Below, one piece after another: positions 9,407 to 21,318 of a stretch of 54,677 nucleotides of DNA (the first letter of the stretch is position 1; every line of letters begins with the position of its first letter). A model generated the notes under the pieces. The model worked only from the letters and a program-made list of their open reading frames with translations. It did no database searches and had not been told where the DNA came from. This stretch comes from Hydrogenophilus sp. (lineage in GTDB: Bacteria; Pseudomonadota; Gammaproteobacteria; Burkholderiales; Thiobacillaceae), in assembly GCA_020725265.1 (NCBI GenBank), contig DYFK01000009.1:1-54677 (forward strand), in the 5' to 3' direction. The translations under genes and the position numbers were made by a program.

Positions 9407-9772
9407 ATGCCCAACGTCACCTTCACCAGCCCACTGCACAAGGACAAGACCGTCTACGCGGTGGCCGGCAGCCATACCAAGACCCTGCTCACGCTGGCCA
9501 AGGAAAACCACATCCCCATCGATTTCAACTGCCAGGATGGCGAATGCGGCACCTGCGTGGTCAAGGTCACCAACCTGTCGCGCAAGGGGCCGATGGGTGG
9601 GCCGCTGACCGAGCGGGAAATCAAGGTGTTGAAGGAAGTCGGCAAGATCACCCAGGCCGAGATCGACGCCATGGTCGTGGACGATGTTCCGCGCACCGCC
9701 TGGCGCCTGGCCTGCCAGATGGTGCTGCGCGACGAGGACATCGCCGTCGAGTACCCCAGCGCCAACCAGTGA
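9407..9772 (+). CDS. FeSII (Shethna protein II)-like [2Fe-2S] ferredoxin
   Basis: The 121-residue product resembles Azotobacter FeSII, a 2Fe-2S protein that binds nitrogenase during oxygen stress and shields it reversibly (conformational protection). It shares the family layout: AVAGSHTKTLLTLAKEN, the cluster motif NCQDGECGTCVVK, an extra loop KGPMGGPLTEREIKVLKEVG that ordinary 2Fe-2S ferredoxins lack, RTAWRLACQ with the fourth cysteine, and a DEDIAVEY end. AAGGAG sits 6 bases before the ATG. The neighbouring flavodiiron protein strengthens an oxygen-protection role. Homology is from motif memory, so FeSII identity is strong but not proven. Confidence 0.85.
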   Translation: MPNVTFTSPLHKDKTVYAVAGSHTKTLLTLAKENHIPIDFNCQDGECGTCVVKVTNLSRKGPMGGPLTEREIKVLKEVGKITQAEIDAMVVDDVPRTAWRLACQMVLRDEDIAVEYPSANQ

Positions 9773-9780
9773 ACGATCCC

Positions 9781-9821
9781 GCCCCGCTTTCGGCCCGCCC
9801 GCGGGTGGGCGTGGGTGGGGC
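9781..9821. repeat. GC-rich stem-loop before nifQ
   Basis: Nested arms GCCCC/GGGGC (9781-9785, 9817-9821) and GCCCGCCC/GGGTGGGC (9793-9800, 9803-9810) form a long hairpin without a T-run. It lies between the FeSII-like gene and nifQ and may be an mRNA processing or attenuation element. Confidence 0.5.
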
Positions 9822-9855
9822 GAACCCTCCCGATCGATCCGCACAGGAGTCCATC

Positions 9856-10440
9856 ATGACCAGCGCCACCGCCCTGACCGAACGGCCGGAACAACTGGCC
9901 GGCCTTTATGGCCATCTGATGACGCACGCCGCCGGCCTGCCCAACGACGAACTGTTCGCCAAGCTGCTGGCCAGCCAGGCGGCCGGCGTCGGCGCGTTGC
10001 CAGCCGGATTGGGTCTGGATGCCGAATCCTTCGCCCGGCTGCTGGTCCGCCACTTTCCGCGTTGCAGTCCGTTGCTGGAGCTCCACCCCGGCACCGGCGA
10101 CGATGCCGCGCGCATGCTCGAACGCCAGGAATTGCTCGACCTGTTGCTGACGCACCGGAGCGGCGCCGACGAATCGGAAATCTGGATGGCTTCGGTCGTG
10201 GTTGCCGCCTGCATGGGCGGTGACCATCTCTGGCAGGATCTGGGCTTGTGGTCGCGCCGTGACCTGTCGCGCCTGATGACCGACAACTTCAAGCCGTTGG
10301 CGGACAAGAACGTCCACGACATGAAGTGGAAGAAATTCCTCTACAAACAGCTTTGCCAGCAGGAAGGCATCCACGTCTGCCAGGCACCGTCCTGCCAGGT
10401 CTGCGCCGACTACGCCAACTGCTTCGGCCCGGAAGACTGA
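9856..10440 (+). CDS. nifQ: Molybdenum donor protein NifQ
   Basis: The 194-residue product is NifQ, an Fe-S protein that delivers molybdenum for FeMo-co synthesis. The diagnostic cysteine motif C-x4-C-x2-C-x5-C is near the C-terminus (CQAPSCQVCADYANC), preceded by the family motif MKWKKFLYKQLC; a mid-protein ASVVVAACMGGDHLWQDLG is also typical. AGGAG at 9845-9849 precedes the ATG by 6 bases. Being co-located with nifB, and in the same window as modABC, it fits a molybdenum route from uptake to cofactor. Confidence 0.93.
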   Translation: MTSATALTERPEQLAGLYGHLMTHAAGLPNDELFAKLLASQAAGVGALPAGLGLDAESFARLLVRHFPRCSPLLELHPGTGDDAARMLERQELLDLLLTHRSGADESEIWMASVVVAACMGGDHLWQDLGLWSRRDLSRLMTDNFKPLADKNVHDMKWKKFLYKQLCQQEGIHVCQAPSCQVCADYANCFGPED

Positions 10441-10478
10441 CGGAGCCGGTGGTGGGCGGCGGATGGACGGCGACCGCG

Positions 10479-11384
10479 ATGACCGGCGCGCCCGCGCCGG
10501 AATCGTTGAGTCGCGCCATCGCGGCCTATCTCGGCCTGGCCCTGGGCGATGCCCTGGGCGCCACCGTGGAATTCATGACCCCGCGTGAAATCGTCGCCGC
10601 GCATGGCGTCCACGACCGTATCCGCGGCGGTGGCTGGCTGCGACTGCGCGCTGGCCAGGTCACCGACGACACCACCATGAGCCTGGCGCTGGGCGAGGCG
10701 ATCCTGACCGCCGGCACCGTCGACGCCCTCTATGTGGCGCGCGCGTTCGACGCCTGGATGCGCGCCAAGCCGGTGGACATCGGCAACACCGTGCGGCGCG
10801 GCATCATCGGTTTCCGGACCCGTGGCGTGCCGGTGGCGCCGGTCAGCGATCACGACGCCGGCAACGGCGCCGCCATGCGCGTGCTGCCGGTGGCGCTGGC
10901 CGGCCATCGCCGGCCGGAGGCGACGCTGCGCGAATGGTGCCGGACCCAGGCTCGGGTCACCCATCACAACCCGCTGTCGGACGCCGCCTGCGAATGTCTG
11001 GCGCTGATGACGCGCGACGCGCTTGCCGGCGCCGGCCGCGACCAACTGCTGGATCGCCACGCCGAGGCCCTGATCGCCCGCCATCCGGAATTCGAATACC
11101 GCGCGCGCCGACGCGAAAACCCAAGCGGTTACGTGGTGGAAACCCTGCAAGCGGTATTCCAGGCGCTGGCCGCCACCGATGATTTCCGCGCCTGTCTGAT
11201 CGACGTGGTCAACCGTGGCGGCGACGCCGACACCACCGGCGCCATCGCCGGCATGCTCGCCGGCGCCCTGTATGGCCCGGACGCGCTGCCGCCCGCCTGG
11301 CTGAATGCGCTCGACCATGAAACACGCGCCGCCTGCCAGCGCCAGGCGGCCGATCTGATGGGTCTGGATGGGGTGGCCACATGA
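10479..11384 (+). CDS. draG: ADP-ribosyl-[dinitrogen reductase] hydrolase DraG
   Basis: The 301-residue product removes ADP-ribose from an arginine of nitrogenase Fe protein and so reactivates it. Motifs of the ADP-ribosylglycohydrolase fold are GLALGDALGATVEFM (residues 15-29), TDDTTMSLAL with metal-binding T-D-D, DAGNGAAMRVLP and NRGGDADTTGAIAGMLAG with the second metal site. The frame is open further upstream; I use the ATG at 10479 because the family begins a few residues before SRAIAAYLG, though a GTG near 10450 is possible. It follows nifQ by 38 bases and overlaps the Rrf2 gene by ATGA. No draT, which makes the modification, is in the window; family members that act on other proteins exist, but GDALGATVEFM and the nif setting favour DraG. 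Confidence 0.9.
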   Translation: MTGAPAPESLSRAIAAYLGLALGDALGATVEFMTPREIVAAHGVHDRIRGGGWLRLRAGQVTDDTTMSLALGEAILTAGTVDALYVARAFDAWMRAKPVDIGNTVRRGIIGFRTRGVPVAPVSDHDAGNGAAMRVLPVALAGHRRPEATLREWCRTQARVTHHNPLSDAACECLALMTRDALAGAGRDQLLDRHAEALIARHPEFEYRARRRENPSGYVVETLQAVFQALAATDDFRACLIDVVNRGGDADTTGAIAGMLAGALYGPDALPPAWLNALDHETRAACQRQAADLMGLDGVAT

Positions 11385-11875
11385 TTTTCTCGCGCAGCAC
11401 GCAATACGCCATCCAGGCCATGGTGGTGCTGGCCGGACATCCCGGCCGCGATTTCGTGATGAGCCGGGTGCTGGCCGCGCGCCTGAACCTGCCGGAATCG
11501 TATCTGAGCAAGCTGATGCTGCGCTTCACCCAGGCCGGGCTGCTCGAATCCACGCGCGGCCGCGCCGGCGGCTACCGGTTGCGTGGCGATCCCCACGCGA
11601 TCACGCTCCGGCAGGTGGCCGACGTGGTCAGCGCCGGGCGCATGAGCCAGGAATGCCTGCTCGGCCTGAAAACCTGCTCGGACGATACCGCCTGCGCCAT
11701 GCATTGCCAGTGGCAGCCGGTGAAGAAGCGGTTGTTCGACCTGCTCGACGAACAGAATCTCGGCCGTCTGGCCGATGGCATCGCCAGTGGCCGCTACCGG
11801 CTGGAGGAGCTCAATGTCCACGGCCTGACGGCGATCGTCCAGTCCGCGCGCGGCCTGGACACCAGCCAGTCATGA
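11381..11875 (+). CDS. Rrf2-family Fe-S transcriptional regulator
   Basis: The 164-residue product has an N-terminal winged helix typical of Rrf2 ([42 protein letters not shown]) and four cysteines at 92, 99, 105 and 109 in the loop where IscR, NsrR and RirA bind an Fe-S cluster. The three-cysteine pattern C-x6-C-x5-C plus C109 suggests sensing of oxygen, NO or iron. It is coupled to draG by ATGA overlap at the end of the nifB operon, so it would be made under nitrogen-fixing conditions. Its end overlaps the convergent ureG end by 6 bases. Targets cannot be read from the sequence. Confidence 0.9.
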   Translation: MIFSRSTQYAIQAMVVLAGHPGRDFVMSRVLAARLNLPESYLSKLMLRFTQAGLLESTRGRAGGYRLRGDPHAITLRQVADVVSAGRMSQECLLGLKTCSDDTACAMHCQWQPVKKRLFDLLDEQNLGRLADGIASGRYRLEELNVHGLTAIVQSARGLDTSQS

Positions 11876-12496
11876 GCGTGCCGGGGCGAGCATGCCCTGG
11901 CGGACGATGAACTCGACGATGGCGGCGAGGCCCTGGCCGGTCTTCATGTTGCTGAACACGAACGGCCGCTCGCCGCGCATGCGCCGGGCGTCCGCGTCCA
12001 TCACTTCCAGCGAGGCGCCGACCAGCGGCGCCAGGTCGATCTTGTTGATCACCAGCAGATCGGAACGGGTGATGCCGGGGCCGCCCTTGCGCGGGATCTT
12101 CTCGCCGGCCGCGACGTCGATGACGTAGATCGTCAGGTCGGACAGTTCCGGGCTGAAGGTGGCGGCGAGGTTGTCGCCGCCGCTTTCGACGAAGATCAGG
12201 TCGAGGCCGGGAAAGCGCTTGCTCAAGCGGTCGACCGCCTCCAGGTTGATGCTGGCGTCCTCGCGGATGGCGGTGTGCGGACAGCCGCCGGTCTCCACGC
12301 CGAGGATGCGCGCCGCCTCCAGCGCCTGGTTGCGCACCAGGAATTGCGCGTCTTCCTCGGTGTAGATGTCGTTGGTGACCACGGCGATTTCGTAGCGCTC
12401 GCGCAGCGCCAGGCACAGCGCCAGGGTCAGCGCGGTCTTGCCGGAGCCGACCGGGCCGCCGATGCCGACGCGCAGGGGTTGGGAAGCAGGGCTCAT
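11870..12496 (-). CDS. ureG: Urease accessory GTPase UreG
   Basis: The 208-residue SIMIBI-class GTPase drives nickel delivery to apo-urease. The P-loop [14 protein letters not shown] is near residue 12, followed by [34 protein letters not shown] with the conserved CPH nickel-binding motif, [17 protein letters not shown] and the guanine-specific [10 protein letters not shown] start at the ATG at 12496, where it overlaps ureF by ATGA. It is the last gene of the long minus-strand urt-ure run. Confidence 0.96.
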   Translation of the reverse strand: MSPASQPLRVGIGGPVGSGKTALTLALCLALRERYEIAVVTNDIYTEEDAQFLVRNQALEAARILGVETGGCPHTAIREDASINLEAVDRLSKRFPGLDLIFVESGGDNLAATFSPELSDLTIYVIDVAAGEKIPRKGGPGITRSDLLVINKIDLAPLVGASLEVMDADARRMRGERPFVFSNMKTGQGLAAIVEFIVRQGMLAPARS

Positions 12497-13161
12497 GAGC
12501 GGAATATCCGGGTGTACTGGGTTTCGTGCAGGCTGCTGGCGATGGCGAACGCCGGCAGGAAATTGGCGCTGGCCTCGATCGGCGCGGCGACGGCCACGCG
12601 CGCCAGCGCCGGCAGGCGCGCGCCGAGTCGCGCCAGCAGGCGCTGGCCGGCGGTCTGGCCGAGCGGCACCGCCCTGAGCGCGGCTATCACCTGGTTTTCC
12701 AGCCAGGCCCACAGGTAGCCGGCTACCGCGTCCTCGCCGGCGATGCCCCAGGCGGCGGCGGCACGGCTCCAGGCCAGCGGGAAGCTGATTTCATCACGGT
12801 CGAGCGCGGCGTCGGCGGGAAAATCCGCCAGCTCGCGCAGCAAGCGCGCCAGGGAATGGCCCATTTGCAGCGTCTCCGCGCGCAGTTCGGCGGTCTCGCG
12901 GCTGGCGAGAAAGTCCGCGTCGAGCGCCGCCAGCCGCGTCGCGTCGCCGTCGCCCCAGGCGGCCAGCATGTGCGCGAGGTAGACCGCCTCGCAGCGCGTG
13001 ACGCCCCATTCCAGACAGTCGCCGATCCAGCGCGCGGCGCCGGCCTCGTCGCGCACCGCGCCACATTCCACCGCCCATTCCAGACCCTGCGAATAGGTGT
13101 AGGCGCCCACCGGCAGGGTCGGGCTGGCCAGATGCAGCAGGCGGATCAGCGACGGGTTCAT
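12493..13161 (-). CDS. ureF: Urease accessory protein UreF
   Basis: The 222-residue all-helical protein is the UreG-activating component of the urease maturation complex. It starts [20 protein letters not shown], with the [16 protein letters not shown] signature, and keeps TRIF near the C-terminus. I use the ATG at 13161; the upstream frame is open but unlike UreF. It lies 7 bases after ureE and overlaps ureG. Confidence 0.94.
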   Translation of the reverse strand: MNPSLIRLLHLASPTLPVGAYTYSQGLEWAVECGAVRDEAGAARWIGDCLEWGVTRCEAVYLAHMLAAWGDGDATRLAALDADFLASRETAELRAETLQMGHSLARLLRELADFPADAALDRDEISFPLAWSRAAAAWGIAGEDAVAGYLWAWLENQVIAALRAVPLGQTAGQRLLARLGARLPALARVAVAAPIEASANFLPAFAIASSLHETQYTRIFRS

Positions 13162-13168
13162 CGGCGTT

Positions 13169-13693
13169 TCATCGGCGGCCGGCGCGCAGCATGTCGTGGA
13201 TGCGCGGCCCGCGCCCCTCGCCGTCCGGACTGTGGCCGTGCGGATGGGCATGACCGCCATGACCGCCGTAGGCGCCGCTTTCCGGCTGGAACGGCGCCTC
13301 GGCCTCGCTCACCCGCAGACCGAGTCCGCGCGCCATCTCGCCGAGCACGTGGTCGCGGCCGAAGCGCAGCAGGCCGCCGGCCGCGTCCATTTCCACCTGC
13401 ACCGGCACGTGGCGGTTGCCGAGATGGTAGGCGGCGCGCGCCAGCAGCAAGGCATCGTCGGTGCGTGCCTCCATCACCGCTTCCGGCGCGGCGGCCACCT
13501 CGACCACCCGGCCATCGTTGCCGAGCAGGCGGTCACCGGCGCGCAGCAGCGTGCCGCGCTCCAGGAACAGACCGACCTCCTCGCCGGAATCCAGACGGGT
13601 GCGCAAACGCGCCTTGCAGCGCAGCTCGAAGGACAGCGTCAGCCGTTCGCTGGCGGCGGCGTCGGCGGGCGCGGGGTGTTCGATCAGCAGCAT
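13169..13693 (-). CDS. ureE: Urease nickel metallochaperone UreE
   Basis: The 174-residue UreE binds and delivers nickel. An N-terminal peptide-binding domain (SFELRCKARLRTRLDSGEEVGLFL is its hallmark, here read as LRTRLDSGEEVGLFLERG) is followed by the metal-binding domain with LGNRHVPVQVE and DHVLGEMARGLG, and a histidine-rich tail (GGHGGHAHPHGHS) that stores nickel. The ATG at 13693 lies 2 bases after the ureC stop. The same frame is open far upstream through ureC antiphase sequence, which is not coding. Confidence 0.94.
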   Translation of the reverse strand: MLLIEHPAPADAAASERLTLSFELRCKARLRTRLDSGEEVGLFLERGTLLRAGDRLLGNDGRVVEVAAAPEAVMEARTDDALLLARAAYHLGNRHVPVQVEMDAAGGLLRFGRDHVLGEMARGLGLRVSEAEAPFQPESGAYGGHGGHAHPHGHSPDGEGRGPRIHDMLRAGRR

Positions 13694-13695
13694 GC

Positions 13696-15392
<1,697 letters not shown>

Positions 15393-15396
<4 letters not shown>

Positions 15397-16886
15397 GGTG
15401 TTACTCCTTGCTGGGTCGCGTCGCGTTCGCGGCGCAGGAAGGCCGCGACTTCCTGGTGGAATTCGGCGGCGAACGGCCAGGCTTCACCGTTGCGCGGCGC
15501 CAGGATCTTGGCGTGGTGGCGGATGTTGAAATCGGCGCAGTCGATCAGGCGCAATTTCAACTCCGGCCAATACGCGCTTTCGATGTCGGTGAAATGGACC
15601 GGTGGGGTTTCCACGCGCGCCAACAGCAGCCGGGCCGGCGTCGGCGTGTCGGCGCAGAGCGCGCGGGCGCGTGGCGCGTCGGCCGGCTCGTTCCAGAGCG
15701 TGTCGAACGCGGCGGCATCGAGATGCAACGCGTGCGCGGCCATGCCCAGACCTTCGGCGCCAAGCCGCGCCAGCGCGTCGTCGATGCGCTGGCTGTATCC
15801 GGCGCGATTTTCCCCGCTCCAGAACGCGCGGTAGGTCGGTACGCCGATGCCGGCATGGGCCAGAACCGGGCGGCGTGGTGCCGTGGTCATGGCGGCGGTC
15901 GGCACTGGCCCGGTCGGCGCCTCCGTCGCCGGGGCAACCGGAGTGAGCACCACCGGCGGCGGACGGGGGGCCGGAACGGAAGCCGGTACCGGTGCCGGCG
16001 GCGTGACGTCGAGCGGCAGGAAATGCGCGGGCTTCGGCACGAAGTAGTACTCGCCGAGCACCTGGTCATACATGGCCGGAAACTGGTTGTGATGGTGCTT
16101 TTTCGCGCGGGCGTGGACAGCCCGGCGTACTTCCTGCATGGCCTGGCGCACGCTGACGCCGGGCTGGTCGAGCCAGGGCAGCAGTTCGCGGGTGAACAGG
16201 CCGTTGGGATCGGGATCGTCGTCGTACAGCTTGTCCAGCGCCTGCTGGTTGGCGCCGGCCGAGAACAGGATCATCTGGCCTTCCGCCGAACCGGCAAGCG
16301 CCAGACCGCGCGTGGCGCCGAGCGCGCGGCCGGCCCGGCGCGGCAATGGATTGTCGCGACAGGCGTCGACGATCAGCAGGGTGAAACGCGGATGCGCGCG
16401 CGCGATCTTGTCCTGAATGCCTTGCAGGCTGATGGCCTGGTCGTCGATGTCCGCCTCGCCGCGCGGACTTTCGATGTCGGCCGGCAACAGGTAGTTCTGG
16501 TTGTTGATCTGCACGCCATGGCCGGCGAAGAACAGCACGCCCTCGCCGCCGCCGGCGATGCGTTCGACGAAATCGTTGACGGCCGTGTTGATCTGGCGGC
16601 GGTTGGCATCGATCAGCAGGGTGGTCTGGAAACCGATGCGTTCCAGCTTGGCGCCGACCGCGCGGGCGTCGTTGCCGGCCTTTTCCAGCTTGTCGATGGT
16701 GCGGTAGTCATCGATGCCGATGACCAGGGCGTGACGCGGGCTGGCATCGTCCACGCGCAGGACGCGGGTGTTCTGCGCGTGGGCCGTGGCCAGCCCGAGC
16801 AGGGCCATCACGCCGATCAGGAAGCCGCGCCAGGCGATGTGGGTGCCCGGAGACCGACGCGCGCCGACAGCCATCATCGCGATCAC
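15393..16886 (-). CDS. Secreted caspase-like (C14/metacaspase) protease inside the urease operon
   Basis: The 497-residue product begins with a signal peptide (hydrophobic [17 protein letters not shown], likely cut after A37) and a caspase-like p20 domain, residues 50-270: [17 protein letters not shown], catalytic H123 in LFFAGHGVQ and C176 in [10 protein letters not shown], then [10 protein letters not shown]. Both catalytic residues are intact. After a proline-rich linker (about 295-345) comes a C-terminal domain I do not recognise (residues 350-490, with [17 protein letters not shown]). It starts at GTG 16886, overlapping the ureB stop (GTGA), or at ATG 16877, and its stop overlaps the ureC ATG. 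So it is co-translated between two urease structural subunits, which should be made in equal amounts. A periplasmic arginine/lysine-specific protease is the family expectation; its substrate and any urease link are unknown. Confidence 0.9.
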
Positions 16887-17188
16887 AGCGCCCCCATGAC
16901 CTCGCCGGCGAAGCCGAAAACCCGGCGATCGCCGGCCAGGGCGACGAGCCGCACGCTGCGCGTCTGGCCCGGCTCGAAGCGCACGGCGGTGCCGGCGGCG
17001 ATGTCGAGACGATAACCGCGCGCCGCCGCGCGGTCGAAGGTCAGCGCCGTGTTGGTCTCGGCGAAGTGGTAGTGCGAGCCGACCTGGATCGGCCGGTCGC
17101 CGGTGTTGGCGACTTCCAGGGTCAGTGTGGCGCGGCCGGCGTTGAGCTCGATGTCGCCGGGCTGGATGGCGTATTCGCCGGGAATCAT
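16883..17188 (-). CDS. ureB: Urease beta subunit UreB
   Basis: The 101-residue structural subunit starts MIPGEYAI, a hallmark of UreB, and carries [18 protein letters not shown] and [16 protein letters not shown], all conserved. It assembles with UreA and UreC into the urease trimer. Its stop overlaps the GTG start of the caspase-like gene instead of ureC. Upstream lies a 112-base gap with a palindrome separating it from ureA. Confidence 0.97.
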   Translation of the reverse strand: MIPGEYAIQPGDIELNAGRATLTLEVANTGDRPIQVGSHYHFAETNTALTFDRAAARGYRLDIAAGTAVRFEPGQTRSVRLVALAGDRRVFGFAGEVMGAL

Positions 17189-17237
17189 GGCATTGCTCCG
17201 CGAAGAATCATGCTTGTCGAGGCGCCCTCTCCCCCAG

Positions 17238-17263
17238 CCCCTCCCCCGCTTGCGGGGGAGGGG
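17238..17263. repeat. Perfect GC palindrome between ureA and ureB
   Basis: CCCCTCCCCCGC and GCGGGGGAGGGG form a 12-bp stem with a TT loop. Such C/G-rich REP-like hairpins often stabilise mRNA or attenuate transcription inside operons. A similar hairpin lies between urtA and urtB. Confidence 0.7.
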
Positions 17264-17300
17264 AGCGCGCGTGGAGATGGCTTGCCTGATTGCATTGGCG

Positions 17301-17603
17301 TTAAACGATGGGGTGATGCACGGTGACCAGCTTGGTGCCGTCCGGGAAGGTGGCTTCCACCTGGATTTCCGGAATCATCTCCGGCACGCCGTCCATGACC
17401 TGGTCGCGGCGCAACAGCGTGGTGCCGTGGCTCATCAGCTCGGCGACGGTGCGGCCGTCGCGCGCGCCTTCCAGGATGCCGGCGCTGATATAGGCCACCG
17501 CTTCCGGGTAATTGAGCCTGAGGCCGCGCGCCAGGCGGCGCTCGGCGAGCAGGCCGGCGGTGAAGATCAGCAGCTTGTCTTTCTCGCGCGGCGTCAGTTC
17601 CAT
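17301..17603 (-). CDS. ureA: Urease gamma subunit UreA
   Basis: The 100-residue structural subunit has the family start [17 protein letters not shown] and the motifs [20 protein letters not shown] and the C-terminal KLVTVHHPI. Length is exactly typical. I use the ATG at 17603; an upstream open stretch runs into a repeat. It lies between ureD and ureB. Confidence 0.97.
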   Translation of the reverse strand: MELTPREKDKLLIFTAGLLAERRLARGLRLNYPEAVAYISAGILEGARDGRTVAELMSHGTTLLRRDQVMDGVPEMIPEIQVEATFPDGTKLVTVHHPIV

Positions 17604-17624
17604 GGTGCGTTTCCTTTTCCGTTC

Positions 17625-17652
17625 CGTCATTCCCGCCTTCGCGGGAATGACG
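17625..17652. repeat. REP-like inverted repeat (ATTCCCGC type)
   Basis: CGTCATTCCCGC and GCGGGAATGACG form a perfect 12-bp stem with loop CTTC. This is the widespread proteobacterial GTCATTCCCGC repeat, also seen in a longer nested form at 19221-19330. It lies between ureD and ureA. Confidence 0.85.
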
Positions 17653-17657
17653 TTATT

Positions 17658-18503
17658 TCAAGTGTTCCAGATTCTCGGCATCAGCGCCGCGCGCCCGATC
17701 AACGCCGGGCGCAGCACTTGCCACAACGCCGCGAACCAGGCGCGCGCGGCTTCCGCGGCATGGCCCAGGTAGCGGGCCACCAGCAGGCCGGGCAGCAGGG
17801 TCACCGCCTGGCGCGCGCCGGGCTCCCGGCCGGGCACGGCGCGGCAGGCGGCGAGCAGGCCGGCGTCCAGGCCCGGGCCGCTGGCCAGCAGCGTGCCGCA
17901 GACACTGAAGCCGGCCAGGCCGGCCGGCGATTCCAGCAACGGCCCGCCGCCAGCCAGCGCGCCGCGTTCCAGCCAGAGCGGATGGCCGTCGCGCGCGATG
18001 CGGGTTTCCAGGCGGATGTCGCCACTGGCGAAGCGTTCGCCGGCCGCGCGCCGCCCCAGGCACAGCACCTCCCAGCCGAGATAGCGCGCGTCGCCGGCCA
18101 GTTCGACGCGGCCACTCATGGCCGCGCGCGCGCCATCGAAGACGATGCTCTCCTGCGGCAGCCATTCCAGCGCGCCACCGGCCGCCACCGCGCAGGCCAG
18201 CCGCTGCGTCGCCAACGGCCCGGCGCTGCGATACCACTTGCCGGCACCCGGCGTGGTGAGCAGGGCATGCGCGCCGGCGCCGACCGCGATGTCGATGTCC
18301 AGCGCGTCGCCGCCGACGATGCCGGCGGGCGGATGCAGGACGATGGCGTGGCAGACCGCCGCGCCCTCCGGGTACAGCGCCTTCTGCACGCGCAGCGGGC
18401 CGAGGTGTTCGCGGCGGGCGAGGATCGTCGCGGCGTCGCGGCGTTCGAAACCCAGGGCAAGGCGGGCCTGCCAGGCGGCGGTGACGGGTTCGGCGAGATT
18501 CAT
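17658..18503 (-). CDS. ureD: Urease accessory protein UreD (UreH)
   Basis: The 281-residue scaffold protein forms the UreDFG complex that carries nickel into apo-urease. Landmarks are LRVQKALYPEG, HPPAGIVGGDALDID, TTPGAGKWYRS and LEWLPQESIVFDGA, all conserved in UreD. It follows urtE by 7 bases, so transport and enzyme genes are joined in one run. Confidence 0.94.
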   Translation of the reverse strand: MNLAEPVTAAWQARLALGFERRDAATILARREHLGPLRVQKALYPEGAAVCHAIVLHPPAGIVGGDALDIDIAVGAGAHALLTTPGAGKWYRSAGPLATQRLACAVAAGGALEWLPQESIVFDGARAAMSGRVELAGDARYLGWEVLCLGRRAAGERFASGDIRLETRIARDGHPLWLERGALAGGGPLLESPAGLAGFSVCGTLLASGPGLDAGLLAACRAVPGREPGARQAVTLLPGLLVARYLGHAAEAARAWFAALWQVLRPALIGRAALMPRIWNT

Positions 18504-18510
18504 CGGCGCA

Positions 18511-19203
18511 TCATACCGACAGCAGTTCGCGCACCCCGTCCTTGTCCATGTCCGCCCCGGCGCCGCGCTTGATGAACTCGCCGCGCTCCATCAGCAGGTA
18601 CTGGTCCGCCAGCGAGCGGGCGAAGTCGTAATACTGCTCGACCAGCAGGATGGCCATGCTGCCTTCTTCCGCCAGGGTGCGGATGGCGCGTTCGATGTCC
18701 TTGATGATCGACGGCTGGATGCCTTCGGTGGGTTCGTCGAGGATCAGCAGTTTCGGACCGAAGGCCAGCGCGCGGCCGATCGCCAGTTGCTGCTGCTGGC
18801 CGCCGGACAGGTCGCCGCCGCGCCGGTTGAGCATCTGCTTGAGCACCGGGAACATCTCGTAGATGCGTTCCGGGATGGGCGTGCCGCCCGGCTTCGTCGC
18901 CAGGCCCATGCGCAGGTTTTCCTCGACGGTCAGGCGCGGGAAGATCTCGCGTCCCTGCGGCACGTAACCGATGCCGGCCTTCACCCGGGCATGGGAGGGC
19001 GCGCGGGTGAGATCGGCGCCGTCGAAGGTGACCGTGCCGGTCTTCGCCGGCACCAGGCCCATCAGACATTTCAGCAAGGTGGTTTTGCCCACCCCGTTGC
19101 GTCCCAACAGGCAGGTCACCTCGCCGGTGCGGGCCTCGAAGGACAGGTCCCGGAGGATGTGGCTGCCGCCGTAGTACTGGTTGAGGGCGTCGACTTTCAG
19201 CAT
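18511..19203 (-). CDS. urtE: Urea ABC transporter ATPase UrtE
   Basis: The 230-residue ABC ATPase powers urea import. Walker A is LLGRNGVGKTTLLKCLMGLV (about residues 33-52), the signature is LSGGQQQQLAIGRAL and Walker B is LLILDEPTEGIQPSII. Closeness to LivF-type ATPases and its place with UrtABCD and urease identify it as UrtE. A 138-base gap with a repeat separates it from urtD. Confidence 0.93.
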   Translation of the reverse strand: MLKVDALNQYYGGSHILRDLSFEARTGEVTCLLGRNGVGKTTLLKCLMGLVPAKTGTVTFDGADLTRAPSHARVKAGIGYVPQGREIFPRLTVEENLRMGLATKPGGTPIPERIYEMFPVLKQMLNRRGGDLSGGQQQQLAIGRALAFGPKLLILDEPTEGIQPSIIKDIERAIRTLAEEGSMAILLVEQYYDFARSLADQYLLMERGEFIKRGAGADMDKDGVRELLSV

Positions 19204-19220
19204 GGAATCACACTTGAACC

Positions 19221-19330
19221 GTCATTCCCGCGCAGGCGGGAATCCAGGTTGTTGATCAAACCGCATTCAGATTTACGTTCTGGATTCCCGCCGCAGCCTG
19301 CCCTCGACTGTGATCGGGGGCGGGAATGAC
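19221..19330. repeat. Nested four-arm inverted repeat between urtD and urtE
   Basis: Outer arms GTCATTCCCGC (19221-19231) and GCGGGAATGAC (19320-19330) enclose inner arms GGCGGGAATCCAG (19235-19247) and CTGGATTCCCGCC (19280-19292). This is the composite form of the GTCATTCCCGC element, likely a non-autonomous mobile or REP-type repeat that settled within the operon. Confidence 0.8.
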
Positions 19331-19341
19331 GAATGGAAAAG

Positions 19342-20210
<869 letters not shown>

Positions 20211-20214
<4 letters not shown>

Positions 20215-21317
20215 GCCGCCCTCCTGGCACGCAGGCGTTTCCACAGGCCGACCACGCCTTCCGGCAGCCACAGGGTGACGGCCACGAACAGCGCGCCCAG
20301 GAAGAACAACCAGTATTCCGGGAAGGCGACGGTGAAGAAGCTCTTGAACAGGTTGACCAAGCCGGCGCCGATGACCGGGCCGATCAACGTGCCGCGCCCG
20401 CCCACCGCCGTCCAGATCGCGATCTCGATGGAATTGGCCGGCGACATTTCGCCCGGGTTGATGATGCCCACCTGGGGCACGTAGAGCGCGCCGGCGATGC
20501 CGCAGAGCATGGCCGAGACGGTCCAGATGAACAGCTTGTAGTGCAGCGGGTTGTAGCCGATGAACATCACCCGGCTCTCGGCGTCGCGGATCGCCGCCAG
20601 TACCCGGCCGAACTTGGAAGTGGTCAGGTAACGGCCGAGCACCAGGGTGCCCATCAGCGCCAGCGCGGACAGCGCGAACAGCGCGGCGCGCATTTCCGGC
20701 GCGGTGATGTCGTAGCCGAGGATGCGCTTGAAATCGGTGAAGCCGTTGTTGCCGCCAAAGCCGGTCTCGTTGCGGAAGAACAGCAGCATGGCGGCGAAGG
20801 TGAGGGCCTGGGTGATGATCGAGAAATACACGCCCTTGATGCGCGAGCGGAATGCGAACCAGCCGAACACATAGGCCACCAGACCGGGCAGCGCCAGCAC
20901 CAGGAACAGCGACCACAGGATGGAATCCGACCCGGTCCAGTACCAGGGTAGCTCCTTCCAGTCCAGGAAGACCATGAAATCCGGCAGATCGGACTGATAG
21001 GAACCGTCGCGGCCGATCTGGCGCATCAGATACATGCCGAAGGCGTAGCCGCCGAGCGCGAAGAACAGGCCGTGGCCGAGCGACAGGATGCCGGCGTACC
21101 CCCAGATCAGATCCATGGCCACGGCGACGATGGCGTAGCACAGGATCTTGCCGGTCAGCGTGATCACGTAAGTGGAGACGTGGAACGGGCTGTCTTCCGG
21201 CACGAACAGATGCAACGCCGGCATCAGCACCAGCGTGACCGCCGCGAACAGGCCGAGGGCGATCCAGCCGGAACGCGGCGTGGCGTCGAGAAAGCGGACG
21301 ATGAAGGGCGTGCGCAT
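20211..21317 (-). CDS. urtC: Urea ABC transporter permease UrtC
   Basis: The 368-residue inner-membrane permease of the LivM type has about ten hydrophobic segments and the conserved cores MDLIWGYAGILSLGHGLFFALGGYAFGMYL (landmarks WGYAGILSLGHG and ALGGYAFGMYL) and RVLAAIRDAESRVMFIGY, where the ATPase docks. It overlaps urtD by ATGA and follows urtB by one base. Confidence 0.95.
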
Positions 21318-21318
21318 G

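Noticed and set aside
18460-19330. Long plus-strand frame ending with a PSFPRRRES-type stretch
   Set aside because: That wording is the usual translation of the GTCATTCCCGC repeat family and not a gene.
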